A stretch of 64,000 nt of DNA from Eutreptiella sp. 'Long Island Sound 2002' (GCA_964036045.1 OZ038381.1:161638283-161702282), one strand, 5' to 3'. Positions 42,430 to 53,905 are shown, counted from the first letter of the stretch. Numbers and translations are program-made. Notes: generated by a model not told the origin, from the sequence alone.

Positions 42430-43598
42430 ATGCACTATCACAAACATGACTGAGCCTCTCTTTCCCTGTACAAACGCTCTACAAACACCCAATCCTCCAT
42501 TCTGGACCACAAAAACAGCGGTCCCAAAATGTCCTCAAAACAGCGGTTCAACGCCCAGCCTGCGCTTAGACAAGGCCATGCATGCGCAAGGGGGGGGGGG
42601 GCTTGGACAAGGGCGTAGCTTTTACAAGAGGGGGGGGGGGGCGGTACTACAGAGAGAGGGCCGGCTCTCGGAAATGCAAAAAACATTGGGATCTTTACGG
42701 TGTGGATACACCAGTGTTTTTTCCAACTCAACGCAGTCCACAAAGCGTGCAAGCCATTAGAACGTCTAATGCTCATCCCTGTGCCCACCCCTTTGCTTGG
42801 CGAACCCCCCAAAAGCGTGGCCCGCCACAGTCTCTGGACAACCCGGTCCTTAGCCTGAGACAACAATGGCTGTCACCTTGACAGACTGCATCCAAAATGA
42901 TTATCAACTGTTTTTCAGTCAGAACAGCATTTGCCACCTGCATACCCACGCCAAGAAGGTACAGGGGGATATAATACAATAGAATATCATCATCATAAAA
43001 TGTGGTTTAATGTGAGAGGGAAGGGAGGACTGGGCTATTTAGTGAACACCACTGCAGGCAGGTCGTTGGAGTGGAGTGGACTGTTGTTGCATGCTAACCC
43101 CACAGGCCACCGTATCCCTGCCTTGAAAACAGGTGTAGTACATCAGCAAATGAAAAAGCTACTAAAGCGCGCAGTGCGATTGAGACACCGTCTCGCGGGG
43201 CATGCTGAAATCCGCCCATGTGCTGATTTACCACAACCGGTGTGCCAAAGCCATATGCAGTGCAAGAGCAGCAGAGCAGGGGAGGATGAGGTTCGGATGG
43301 ATGGCTGGGGTTCATGCGGCATGGGGTATTACCTGCATTCTTATCAGCGTGCGAGCGAGTGGGAGAGGAGCATGGCACCTGCCTCCTTCATCTGCTGCCC
43401 CAATCTTTCCTGGCAACAACTTCACGCTGTGCTGATGCTATGGCTCAGCCAGTGCATGCGCTGGGCGCAGGATTTTGAGACCTGGTCTCCTGCTCGGGTA
43501 TTGAATGTTAGGGGGAATCCTTGCACTGCGCGTGCACTGCACGCACATTGCGCGCACACTGTGCGCTACTTTTAGACTATGTTCCCCCTGAAGAGCCA
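42430..43598. other. Repeat-rich non-coding stretch
   Basis: Contains two G runs near 42591 and 42631 flanking TTGGACAAGGGCGTAGC, and a segment TCTGGACCACAAAAACAGCG that recurs at 45709. No supported frame. Confidence 0.4.
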
Positions 43599-43952
43599 CT
43601 AGGCACGCCCCTTGGAAACACCCTGAGAATCGGGCGACCCAAACTGGACTGGAGGGCACCTTGAGGGGGACCTTCCCGGTTCTTGTGGCAGTGGTGAAGG
43701 ACCAGGAGCCTTTGGGGGGCAACTTGACTGTGTGTTGGGCGGTGGAGATGGAGGGCAGTGAGGTGGCGAATCTGAACTTGGGATGGCGAAGGAGATGGAC
43801 TCCATCTTGCATTGCCGATTCACCACTCTCAACCCATCTTGGTAGTATTCCAAGTGGAGGAGTCCATCTTCATCCTTCCCAACCACCGTGGCAGGAGGTC
43901 GCAGGCCATTGGTGCGGGTATAGAACATCCTATCCCCAATACTGAGATCCAT
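43599..43952 (-). CDS. SH3/Tudor-like domain with Pro-rich tail
   Basis: 117 codons starting MDLSIGDRMFYT, then LRPPATVVGKDEDGLLHLEY and VVNRQCKMESISF: alternating short strands typical of an SH3/Tudor barrel of about 55 residues. A Pro/Ser-rich tail (PPHCPPSPPPNTQSS) follows. CATTTCTCAG, a possible splice acceptor, precedes the ATG by about 15 bases. It shares ..PATVxG..D..L.. with 30983. Complete gene structure is not visible, and the family's dispersed copies suggest a mobile element. Confidence 0.5.
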   Translation of the reverse strand: MDLSIGDRMFYTRTNGLRPPATVVGKDEDGLLHLEYYQDGLRVVNRQCKMESISFAIPSSDSPPHCPPSPPPNTQSSCPPKAPGPSPLPQEPGRSPSRCPPVQFGSPDSQGVSKGRA

Positions 43953-44254
43953 GGAGAAAGTGGGCCTGAGAAATGAGGAGGGAAGTATGATGTCCTGTAG
44001 CAGGCACCCTGAAAGTGTATCACCATATCAATCAACCGAGAAAAAGAGTAGGTGTGGTGGAAATGGGTAAAAAATCGTGTACAAAAAGGTAGAAATGGGT
44101 GAAACAGGGTGAACATCCAAAAATGCCATATCCCCAATGCATCAACACCTACTACCAAACAACAATGATGCCCAAAGTACCATAAAGTATGGGTTTCTAC
44201 TATGGCCAGACGCCCAAATAGTTGCACTCTGCGCACACTGCACGCGCACTGCGC
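43953..44254. other. Spacer with a copy of a dispersed leader repeat
   Basis: 44185-44240 repeats sequence from 42114-42165 (TGGGTTTCTA, then CGCCCAAATAGTTGCACT), about 85 percent similar by eye. No gene supported. Confidence 0.45.
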
Positions 44255-44443
44255 TTAAGACACCCCCTTAGCCGCCCACACACCCTGCCAGGGAGGTCGT
44301 TTTGTCACAGACAAATGTGATTGACCAGTAGTCAGCACCACGCTCCGAGGGGCCCAGGATCTTGGCAGACACAATAGTGCCATCTGAACGTTGGAATTGA
44401 CAACATCACCAGGAGAGTACGTGTCAATATCATTGACATTCAC
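44255..44443 (-). other. Diverged member of the SH3/Tudor-like family region
   Basis: The frame VNVNDIDTYSPGDVV follows CACAATTTCAGCC at the same place where other copies have TTTTCAGCC and ATG, but here the codon is GTG. Too diverged to call a gene. Confidence 0.3.
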
Positions 44444-45350
44444 GGCTGAAATTGTGAAAAATTAAGTGTTGCACATGATACAGGGTACAGGGCGGTGCCA
44501 AAGGAAGGAAGGAGGCTTGTACAGGTGCGTACCAATGGATTGATTGAAAAGGGCCGTGGGGAGAATGGAGGTCCTCCCAATCAAGCAGATCAACGGCAGA
44601 ACGGGGGCCAGGTAATGTGAGACACCAGCAGGCAAAATAGCACCATCCCGGACAGTGCAGGAACAATGCGGAATGCTGAGGTGAGGGACGGTGTAGGAAT
44701 AGGGCAAAATTGCGAACAGCATACAATGGTAAAACTGGTTTCACGACCACAGTAGAGCCCGGGTGTATGGCCCGGGTGCTCATATCTGATAGCTATGCAC
44801 TCGAGGCAGGATGAGAGGCCCACAACACTGGCAAGCACGTGCTCCCCTGCTCCCCTGTGGTGCCTTTCTGATAAAAAATTGCCTGGCTTCAAGAGGTCAG
44901 CATTCATTGCCATGAATACAAAGGAGGCAACACACAGTAACACCGATATTTTCCAATGCACAATGCCCCCTGCAGCCCACAAACGCACCACACACCATTA
45001 CTCCTGGACCCCAACACTGTTATTTCTACCCAAACACAACAAGTGGCTACCCATTGCTGATGCTCAGTGCCTTATGACCGCTTGTGGGCAACATTCATTC
45101 GTACTGTCGTCCTACGCCAACCGGGCTTAAGTCGCACCACGTGCCCACACTGCACGCACCGCACTTGAGACACCCTCTGAGGGGTCAACAGATCTATCTC
45201 TTATCCTCGGGCCCACTGCCGTGTGGCAGACGCTTCGATTGCTTTCAGGTCCGCCTATGCGCTTCCTCACCTCCTTCGTCGGGTCTGGCATCAGCTGCAA
45301 GCAGTTGACCGGCCATGGGACAATGTCTCAGAAAGACGCTGGGGGAGGAA
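44444..45350. other. Non-coding stretch
   Basis: Small frames on both strands of about 100-130 codons, none with a known motif. Confidence 0.35.
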
Positions 45351-45557
45351 TTATCTTTGGAATGGGACGGTCAGACAGAGCGTACCCAATGCATGCCGCA
45401 AGCAGGACCTGGTGACCATAATTTCCCCCTCCCCATTGCACCAGCACACCGCAGGTCTAAAAAAAAAACCAACAATAACACGGGGCCCAGACAGACAAGG
45501 CCGTGCTTGTGCGTGTACATGAAGGGGGCGGAGGTCGGGTATTGCGACATTAGCCAT
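45351..45557 (-). pseudogene. SH3/Tudor-like family member, short copy
   Basis: 68 codons from ATG 45555-45557, starting MANVAIPDLRPLHVHAQARP. Its first 20 residues nearly equal those of the frame at 49095 (MADVPVPNMRPIHVHAKARP), so the two belong to one subgroup. TGTGATTGGGGGCC precedes the ATG: the leader is recognisable but the acceptor AG is lost. Confidence 0.45.
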
Positions 45558-45646
45558 GGCCCCCAATCACATTAAAAACAGATTCAAATGACTTGCACTC
45601 CAAGGCACAATGCTGTGGTGGCAGAAGCAAGTCTCAGATGCATGGT

Positions 45647-46189
45647 TCAGCCCCTCTTTCCTTGTCTTTCACCAGACAATTTGCTCGCGTCCTTGTGACT
45701 GTACATTCTGGACCACAAAAAAGGCGGTCCGGAAAACGGTGGCAATGCAGGGCCGTTGTGCTGAGACAAGGCAGTGCTGGACAACAAGGTGGGGGGGAGA
45801 GGTAGAGGCATGACTGCGTCGGGCTTCTGGAGGGAGATGAATGCAGGTATGAGTACTGCACTTTCATCTTTGGTACGGGCAGTTCTGTAGAGGACGTGGT
45901 GGCCCCGTGTCTTGATGATGCGCTCGAAGTTGGCGGCATGGGACGTGGATGCAGCGAAGGCTTCTTTGCACTGCCGAAACACACGTCCCCAGGGCCCACT
46001 GCATGGGCACGGCAAAGTGCATGCTCCCCACCCCCCCGCCCCACACCGCATGGCATGCAAAGTGCCCCAGATAGCAGGTAACTTGTTGCGAACAGCGGCG
46101 TCAGGTGAGGGGCGAGACACACTAGGGAACTCTGTATTTGGGGGGCGTTGCATTGAAGACGGGGGGCTCCGGAGATATTGACAGTGCAC
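45647..46189 (-). other. Possible decayed coding exon
   Basis: A 180-codon minus-strand frame whose middle (WGRVFRQCKEAFAASTSHAA then FERIIKTRGHHVLYRTARTK) has protein-like composition unlike its flanks. No family recognised. A competing 221-codon frame overlaps it. Confidence 0.3.
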
Positions 46190-46299
46190 ATTACACTACA
46201 CATGACAACGCTTAACGGCCCACGGGAGCCCAAAAATAGCGCAGAATATCCTACACGAAAAGCTCCACCACGTTGTCGTGAAAGGCAGGGGTTCGGCAC

Positions 46300-47883
46300 G
46301 TGAACTCCAATCGTTTTCCAGAGCGGTATTGTGCTGCCCCACCAAAGGCATCACCCGTCATGCAACGCTTTGGCCCAGGTCTCAGAGCCCCCCGCTCCAA
46401 GGGGTATCAAAAGCAAACCAAAGGCTGCTTCCAATGTGAGAACCATCCCTTTTGGAGGGGGAGAGAGTGCAGGTTCGCGCCAAGAGGTTTGTGGTTATAC
46501 TCAACATACGCAAGGGGGTGACGGGCTTGGCACCCCCCCCCCCAATTTGCGCAAGCACGGCCGAGGTCACGGACGATCAGACAGGGATGCCGTGCTTCGA
46601 CATGCAAGCGCTTCTTGGGGGCTTTAGGCCCAAGTACAAGAGCACTGAGGCATGGCACAGCCCCTCCGTCCCAGTACGCCCGGCTCACAGGACGTCATCT
46701 CACATTCTTCACCACAAAAAGCTGGGGTCGGAACAACAACCGTCAGACCGGGTGAGTGGAAGTACTTGCGCCTCGCAACTTTTGGGGGGGACCTGAGCCA
46801 ATGCCGTGCCAGAGCACGAGGGAGGGGGGCAAGGGGGAGGGGCCGCGGGTGGGGGCGCATTTTCATCCCCAAGAGAAAACGGCGTTGGTTTTGGTTTAGG
46901 GCAGAGCGCAACAAAACGGCTTTGGGTGGCGAACTGGACTTGCAGACGGGGGGGCCCGCCCTGACTTCAGCCCGTATCCCCCGGTGGATGACTACGGAAG
47001 TTTTCGAGACCCCAGTCCCCGAAGTCATCACAAGAAATTCTCGGTTCGGGTGACCGAGCCACTGACCCTGTGCACCAGATGCATCGGCTCTGCTGGGGAC
47101 CGCAGAAACACCCGATCTCGCACGGCCACCAGGGCTGGGCTTGGGCAAAAAGGCGGGCAGTCTCGGGGCGCTCGCGGTCGCATCATTGCCACCAAGGCCG
47201 ACGACATGTGGAGGTTACCGGCCCACATACTTCCTGCGACCGTGCATGTGTCGCTGTAGGCCACATGTGTTGTTGTTGGCCTCTGGAGGATGTGTCCGGC
47301 AGCATGTTGCTCGGGTGTTCAGAAGTGGAGGAAATACCCTCACAGGCCGTGCAGTTGAAGAATTGAATGACATGACAAACAGTGGGCACACCAGCGGGAC
47401 TTTCCACGACGGAAACAAAAACAGATCCCGCCCGATTACTTTGCAGGTACCCCACCCTCTGTTTGAGTGCCCAAACCCCCCCCCAAAAAAATTGCAGTCC
47501 AAAGGGGCAGGCGTACAGAAACTGCCGTCATAGAACACCCTGAGATTGCCAACAACCGCCAACGGGTCATCGGTTGACCACCAAATGCTTCAAGCTTCGG
47601 TGGTGGGGGTTGACCGCCAGCGTTTGCAAATCACAACCCAAAGCCGTCACTTCAGGAACGCCCTGCATAGCCGCACGAAGAGGAGGAGGGGCCGGAACAG
47701 CGTCGGTGCGGGATTTGCCTTGTGACGCCCAGTCCAAACCAGACAAAGCGGCTTCATGGGTCTGGTCAACATCCCGGCCCAATGCAACGCTTTGGCCATG
47801 CGGTCAGCACCATCGACGGACTCACGGCCCGACACTGTGGAGGGCATCAGCTCTGCCGTCAGAGAGGGGCACGACCCCTCCCA
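46300..47883. other. GC-rich stretch without a supported gene
   Basis: Many overlapping short frames on both strands, none with conserved motifs. Includes CACCCCCCCCCCC near 46531. Confidence 0.35.
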
Positions 47884-48891
47884 TCAGTAATACACATGAC
47901 ACTCCAGTGTTGCCTTCTTCTTCGGTCTTCTGAGGGCGGCCATCGCCTTTTCGCCAGCGAGTCCCATCGCATTGCCGTACAGATTGAGGGACAGGCGCCG
48001 CAGCGAGGCGCTCTCCTTCAGAGTCGCCAGCGCCCGTGCCCCTTCGGCGCCCACCACGTTCCAGCCCAGGTCGAGGGTCAAGCTGCGCAAGGCCGGCCCG
48101 TCCTTCAGCAGCGCCAGCGCCTGCGCCCCGGCGTTCCCCACGTCGTTGGATCGGAGATCGATGACGAGGGTGCGCAGGGCCGGGGCCTCCTTCAGCGCGG
48201 CCAGCGCCTCGGCCCCGACGTCGCCCAGGGCGTTGTTCCAGAGGTCGAGGGTGAGGGCGGTGAGGCCGGGGGCCCTGTGCAGTGCGGCCAGAGCCCGCGC
48301 ACCGCTGGGCCCAACTTTGTTGGAGTGGAGGTCCAAGGCCAGGCTCTGGAGCGCGGGGGCGTCCTGAAACGCGGCCAGAGCCTGCGCCCCGCTGTCGCCC
48401 ACGACGTTGCCGCCCAAATTGAGGGACAGCGCACTGAGGCCCGGGTGGTCCTTTAGCGCGGCAATTGCCTGGACGCCGTCGGTTCGGCTGCCGCGTGCGC
48501 TCTCGAGGGCCAGCGTGTGCAGGTCGCGACGGGGGGTGTCGGGGGGCAGGTCGCGGGGGGCCTCCCGGAACGCGGCAATGGCCTGAATCTCGTCGTCCCG
48601 GCGGCCGATCCGCACGCTCTCAAGGGCGAGGGTGTGCAGGCGGCCAGCCCGCCGCAGTACTGCAAGCCCGTCCTTGGGGTCCCAGAGGCCTCTGACCTTC
48701 AGACGTAGGGACCGCACGTTCCCCACGACCATCGCCATACGTTCCTCGGCCTCTTCGGAGCTGGTGACCAGTTTCACGTACCGGCGGGGCCCCAGGCTAT
48801 GCCACAGCCTTTGGCAGACGCGGCTGAGCACCTCCGCATGCAACCAGTCGGCAATAAGATCCAACAGTTCGGCGGGCAGCAGCAGCAGCAT
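47884..48891 (-). CDS. F-box-like leucine-rich repeat protein
   Basis: 335 codons from ATG 48889-48891 to TGA 47884-47886. Residues 1-45 (MLLLLPAELLDLIADWLHAE then VCQRLWHSL) resemble an F-box, the Skp1-binding domain of SCF ubiquitin ligases. The rest is at least six leucine-rich repeats of about 28 residues of the ribonuclease-inhibitor kind (GAQALAAFQDAPALQSLALD, with N-x-[LVI]-G turns). Such proteins choose substrates for ubiquitination or act as scaffolds; the target is unknown. The frame is open to another ATG at 49095 whose first 20 residues belong to the dispersed SH3/Tudor-like family leader, so an upstream start is possible. No intron is needed. Could be a host gene or a captured fragment. 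Confidence 0.65.
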   Translation of the reverse strand: MLLLLPAELLDLIADWLHAEVLSRVCQRLWHSLGPRRYVKLVTSSEEAEERMAMVVGNVRSLRLKVRGLWDPKDGLAVLRRAGRLHTLALESVRIGRRDDEIQAIAAFREAPRDLPPDTPRRDLHTLALESARGSRTDGVQAIAALKDHPGLSALSLNLGGNVVGDSGAQALAAFQDAPALQSLALDLHSNKVGPSGARALAALHRAPGLTALTLDLWNNALGDVGAEALAALKEAPALRTLVIDLRSNDVGNAGAQALALLKDGPALRSLTLDLGWNVVGAEGARALATLKESASLRRLSLNLYGNAMGLAGEKAMAALRRPKKKATLECHVYY

Positions 48892-49095
48892 CGGGCGTCT
48901 GTAAAGAGTGCCACGGATGTGTGGCGACACATCTGCAGTCGGGCAATACGCTTTGGGGTGAACAATGAAATGTAAAAGCCTCTCAACAACCCGCAGGCGC
49001 AGAGGACCGTAACACAGCATCACCATCCCAAGACAAGGCCGTGCCTTGGCGTGGACATGAATGGGGCGCATGTTGGGTACAGGAACATCAGCCAT
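48892..49095 (-). other. Family-type leader fused in frame to the LRR gene
   Basis: 68 codons from ATG 49093-49095 (MADVPVPNMRPIHVHAKARP) that run straight into the F-box start. The same 20 residues occur at 45557. The region may supply a 5' leader or promoter to the LRR gene. Confidence 0.45.
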
Positions 49096-49619
49096 GGCTC
49101 ACAATCCATCACAACCAATCAAAATGGCTCTCACTACCGCACTACACAGCATATGCTGTTTACTATGGGCAGCTGCAACTCCTATGTGCATGCCCCAGCC
49201 CCTTTTTCCCTGTCATCCCACACAAAATGGGCCCACAGTTTTGTGATGGTACGTCACTTTAAGTTACTCGTGGTCCCAAAATGATGGTAACATGATGGTA
49301 ACACGGGGAAAGTTGTGCTATAACAGGGCCTGACTTGTGCAGGAGGGGCAGCGGGGGGGGGGGGGGGTCATTGCTGCTTAGGTCTGGGTACGCACAGTGC
49401 GTGCACTTTTTGGGGAAACCATAGAACTTTAGCAAAAGTGTGTGTTTGTGTGTGTTTTTGTCAACACTCCTGCCTTCCCCCCCACCCACCATGCAGCACT
49501 TCATTCCAAATGTGGTACACACACCATGTCACAACTGCAACCACCACCCCATGAGCCCATGTGCTTGTTACTGCCCTTCTTGGTCTCATCCCAGTTGCCT
49601 TTGAGCAGTACGCTTATTG
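49096..49619. other. Non-coding stretch
   Basis: A G run near 49350-49367 and a TG-rich microsatellite near 49439-49460. No gene supported. Confidence 0.4.
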
Positions 49620-50165
49620 GAGCAGCCAAAACAGGTTGCATTTGGCCATCATTTGGCAGCTGAAAGACGCGGGCCGAAATTTTGTGTTTTCAGCCGCTAA
49701 ATGACAGCAGAGATAGGGTGCTGCTGTCCGCCATCATTTGGCGGCCAAAATGTCTAGATTTCACCGAAAATTTACATTCCCAGCCCCGGAACAGGTTGCG
49801 GTCGGCCATGATGTGGGCAGAAACACACCGGTCTTTCAGAAAATGTGCCTGTCGTTTGGCGGTCAACATGCACCAGGTTTGCCGAACATTTGCGTTTTCT
49901 GCCAAATGACGGCCAAAGCGAGTGGTGTTCGGCCGTCTTTTGGAGACCCAAAACGCGCCGGTTTTGGGAGGCTTCGCTTTTTTGGTCGCCACATGATCGC
50001 TGAAAGGAGTTGCACTTGGCTGCCATTTGGCGGGTGAAACACGCTGGCGGGTGAAACACGCCGGTTTTGCCAAAAACTTGCCGGTTCCAACGTCAAATGA
50101 CAACCGACCAGTTTCAGAGGTCTTTTGGTGGCCAAAAAGCAAATTTTCGGCAAGAGGCCGCAACC
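49620..50165. repeat. Degenerate tandem repeat, roughly 70-75 bp
   Basis: Recurring blocks GCCATCATTTGGCGGCCAAA, GTCGTTTGGCGGTCAAC, GCCAAATGACGGCCAAAG and GCCATTTGGCGGGTGAAAC alternate with AAACACGCCGGTTTTGCC-like blocks. It keeps a 233-codon minus-strand frame open (49690-50391) that shows the same period as about 25-residue repeats. Confidence 0.6.
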
Positions 50166-50530
50166 TGTGGCTTATCCAGATATGGTCCATTGGGAAACAA
50201 GAACATTGATGTCTCCATGTACGTCTGCCTCTGCTTGCACAACAGGAGCCAATAGTAACAAAAACGACCATCATGTGGCTGCCGTGCTTTGTCATAGAAC
50301 GACGATGTTCGTCACCAATTTGCCAACGATCTTTGGTTGTTTCAGTGCTGCATGGGTGGTGGGTGTTGGACTTCCTTTCAGTCAACATCATGAGTGGGCA
50401 ACCTGCTCAGGTTCTTTGTAGTGGTCGCCTTCCGCATGCGTGAGATTTATGCAATCTTTGCCCATGTTGTTCCATCGCACCAGAATCACACATATTGTTG
50501 GACAACATTCATCGCGCAAGAGGTCTTTGG

Positions 50531-50564
50531 GGGCGGTTCACCACTTCATTGTAGTGGACCGCCC
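50531..50564. other. Hairpin 1
   Basis: GGGCGGT and CCACT pair with AGTGG and ACCGCCC around a short loop, with a 3-base bulge. Lies 14 bp from hairpin 2. Confidence 0.5.
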
Positions 50565-50577
50565 AAGTTGAAAGCCG

Positions 50578-50606
50578 AAAGTCCAACACTGGAGGTGTTG
50601 GACTTT
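50578..50606. other. Hairpin 2, perfect 12-bp stem
   Basis: AAAGTCCAACAC and GTGTTGGACTTT flank a 5-base loop. A stem this long with such a short loop suggests a terminator-like or small-RNA structure, or an element end. Confidence 0.6.
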
Positions 50607-51889
50607 CCCATGTGCAGTGGGGGGAAACCTTGTGTATGGTGCTGGCACACCCCTCCAAGAGCATGTACACATAAACATAAACACAAAAACACGCATAAAG
50701 AAAAAGCCAAGATTTGAAAGAAATTACCATGAAGATTCTTGTAAGACGAAATTCATGCAGGCCTATGAAACGCCTTCCGAAACGAATAGCCAAATACAAA
50801 TACACCCGGAGGGCCTGGTAACCCGCCTCGCTCTGCAGAAATAACAATGTACAAATTTCTGCCTGGCACCTGGTCTATGTCGGTATATGATTGAATCGCG
50901 TGCATGACTGAGGCAGCAATACGCCACTCTTGCCCATTCGCGTCGGCGCGGGCGCACACACGCTGTTGTTGAGTAAAAGTCTACTCTGAAGACCATGGCA
51001 AATGCATACGCACAAAGATACGCACCAACGCATACAAAAATAGTGACTCTGGGGCGAATGATATGTATGCTTGACCAGTTTCTGGGAACAAACCAAAAAT
51101 GCACGCTCTACAGCTAGAGATGAGAGTGCGCATTGAAGGCATTCGCCCCATACAACAGCGAATCAATATCAGCCGGGCAGCTCGAGCCAGGCTGAGTATT
51201 TTGTCAAAGGGCTCCGTTGTGTCTCAACGACTGCCGTCCATTAGTCAACCGTGGTTCCCTTAGCCACCCCCAGGGTCATTTGCAGAGGGTACGATTATTA
51301 CAGTCCACCTATGGATCTGCGGAAAATCAAGAAACACCTGACCCAACGTTGATGGTGACACTTATTTTGGGGGTTCATGCTGAGTCCGTCGCGCCCACCC
51401 ATTGTTCCAGCAGCGTGCACACACCAACCATATCACCACTAATAAACCGCATGCCAAACCCCAGCGCTGGCAGCACCAGTAGGTGCGCCGCTGGGGAGGT
51501 AGTCAGTTCGGCGACTCTGCGCCAAAACATCAACTCAACTGACAGGGCACTGATATAGTGTGACGCGTTCAGCCAAAGAAAATCGAATTATTTTGATGTA
51601 GCACACCAATCTCAGGTCAGTGGTGGCTCAAAGCAAGCAAGCGGCAAAAACTCAACCACAACGACAACAACAAAAGTGTGTGTTAGAGAATGACTTGAGC
51701 GTCATATGTTGGGTTGGCCCGAGCGTGGATAACAGACACGTTGCCGTAAACACCAAACAGCACGCTCCAGTCTCCAACTCTACACGTGTACCATGCCTCT
51801 GAAGGAAACAAGAATTCATTTCATAAGCCAACAGACAGCAAACGACATGTGTGATCATGCGCCCAGTCCTTGTACTCTCCAGGTGTGAA
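50607..51889. other. Non-coding stretch
   Basis: No conserved frame, RNA gene or element boundary visible in about 1.3 kb. Confidence 0.4.
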
Positions 51890-52140
51890 AAATGTAACTC
51901 GTGTACAAAAAAATTGTCTAGTCATGTAATTTTTTTTGCGGCAAATGCGTGTAATTTTTTTTTGCGGTAAGTCGTGTGAATTACAAAAAAAAATTGAATC
52001 TTTTTTCTGTGGTAAGGGCGTGTATTTTTGTTTTACGGTAAGTCGTGTGAATTATAAAAAAAATTGATTTTTTTTTTTGCGGTAAGGGCGTGTAATATTT
52101 TTTTGCAGTAAATTGTGTAAATTATTCAAAAAAATTGAAA
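51890..52140. repeat. AT-rich tandem repeat with GCGGTAA core, locus 1
   Basis: Five or more units of T-rich sequence followed by TTTTTGCGGTAA and GTCGTGTGAATT. The same unit builds 57890-58235. Confidence 0.65.
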
Positions 52141-52318
52141 AATTGAAAGAAATGCAACCTTTGCAATACATGCGCAATATGTACAGCCGCCGGTTCCGTA
52201 CGGCACCCCATAGCGACCTTAACGATGGGACGCCGAGTCCACAAAGCACTTAGTACTCTGCGTAGGAACCAATTAGTTCGGACTCGGCCAATATAACATA
52301 GTTTCACATGGTGTCATT

Positions 52319-52445
52319 GGCACTAGACACAAAATCAGGCCCAAGAAAAGAGTCCTGACAAGGCCATGGCCAATATCCCGTGTGCTAGCACTGGGAACAA
52401 AATCAGGCTAAAGAAAAAGAAGCCTGACAGGGCCATGGCCAACGC
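52319..52445. repeat. Tandem duplication, about 65 bp
   Basis: Two units containing ACAAAATCAGGC, AGTCCTGACA or AGCCTGACA and GGCCATGGCCAA. Confidence 0.6.
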
Positions 52446-52567
52446 TAGTGCCACCATTACAGGCCACCAAGGCAGTGGTATGGGGCCAATATAATAGCAA
52501 TCTTATACGCTCCACCTTTGGTACACCAAACGGGCGGAGGAAAATAAGTCCACAAAACATGCACCCG

Positions 52568-52753
52568 CTACAAGTAGTTGCAGAATGCACACTTGTAGAT
52601 CAAGTCCATTTTTGTGTCGCCGGACTTGGGCTTTGCACCAGGATTGGGGTTAAACTGACAAGCGGCACGCAACTCTACTACTAGCTGCTTGGACAGGTCA
52701 TTGATGAAAAGCTGGTCACGCCCAAGCCTCCGGCACCTTGCGCCACTCTCCAC
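52568..52753 (-). pseudogene. C-terminal fragment downstream of the Ulp1-like region
   Basis: 61 codons with RRLGRDQLFINDLSKQLVVE and YKCAFCNYL. It looks protein-coding and lies on the same strand just after the Ulp1-like fragment, so is probably part of the same decayed element. No known domain. Confidence 0.35.
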
Positions 52754-52927
52754 GGATGAGGACCTTGGGACGTCTGTGTGGGAGTGGCCATGGAAGGTTG
52801 CGGCCTGGCCTCCGGGCTTTCCACACTCTACTCGGCGGAGGCCTCCTTTGCCTTCGAGTGGGGTGGGGGTGGCCTGAACACTGTCCTCCTTAGCCGAAAA
52901 TGCACCTTCAACTTGGGTGCTGGGGGG

Positions 52928-53466
52928 TCACGCCGTCCACATCATCGCCGGGCGCTTCAACAACCCGCACAGCACGATCAACATGCCACCGGCACCCATT
53001 GGGAGCAGGAGCACATCGGAAAAAGTAACCCGGTGCTCCACCACCAGCTTCGCGATGTTCAAGCTTTGAAAACCACAAGACCAACCATCAGTTTGGAATC
53101 CCAAGGCGTGGTGCTTGGCGGTTAGTGAAAGCTTCTTCGTGGCCATCAACGGATCAAATGAGTGGAGCTTAGGGGTTCCCAAATCCAAATAGTGAAAAGC
53201 TCCAACCGGACACGACAATCGAAGGCACACACAAACCAGTGCAACCCTTCCTTGTCATTGGAATTAACCACAAAAATGTGGCGGCGGCAACAAGTCATGT
53301 TGGCCAATCTTGTGCCGGATTCAACTCTCTGCATGTACCTGGACAATCTCTTTACATATAGAAGCGCCAGAGTCCACGCACGTGGTTCATCGATTTCCAT
53401 GTGGCAGAGCTCTTGGTTCAACCAACACACGATATCCTTGTCTGTCAACCAATCTCCCACCCCCAA
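52928..53466 (-). pseudogene. Ulp1/SENP-like cysteine protease fragment (transposon-derived), frameshifted
   Basis: Frame 53466-53146 has WLTDKDIVCWLNQEL and, further on, HIFVVNSN with GLHWFVCAFD, the catalytic His region. The second frame (53230-52928) has QTDGWSCGFQSLN, the Gln oxyanion residue and catalytic Cys. A single-base shift near 53150-53190 separates them, so the protein is dead. Ulp1-type C48 peptidases occur fused to or beside transposases in many algal and plant DNA transposons (for example MULE and KDZ types); here the partner is the fragment at 53906-54280. A host SUMO protease is unlikely given the decay and setting. Confidence 0.65.
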
Positions 53467-53905
53467 AGGGTTGTTTCGCTCGGGTGTACCCTTTGCGAAC
53501 GGCCGGTAAAGGAACTTTTGAATGGGGAGCGAAAATCACGCGAATATGGGTGCACTAATGAACGATTCTGACCGGGAACAACTATTTTCACAGAGTTGGG
53601 ATGGCAGCAATATTTCTAAAAGTTCTAAAAAAACAAAACCCGGGTGCCCATGAAAAGAAACGGCCCCTTTTCCACACGCCACGGTGCCACGGTGCCCCCA
53701 CAAAATGCCCGAATCCTACTGCGGGCTTTCCCTGTGTCTGCGGCGGCAATGTGAACGTGAAAATACAGCAAATTCGCACGAATATCGCGCGAAAATCACG
53801 CGATTTTCGCATTCATTTTCGTGCAGGCGCGCACCTCCACCGGGTGGTGTGCACCAACTCAAGTACGTAGAGCCACCACAACCCATGGTCCCATGTCCGC
53901 ATGTC

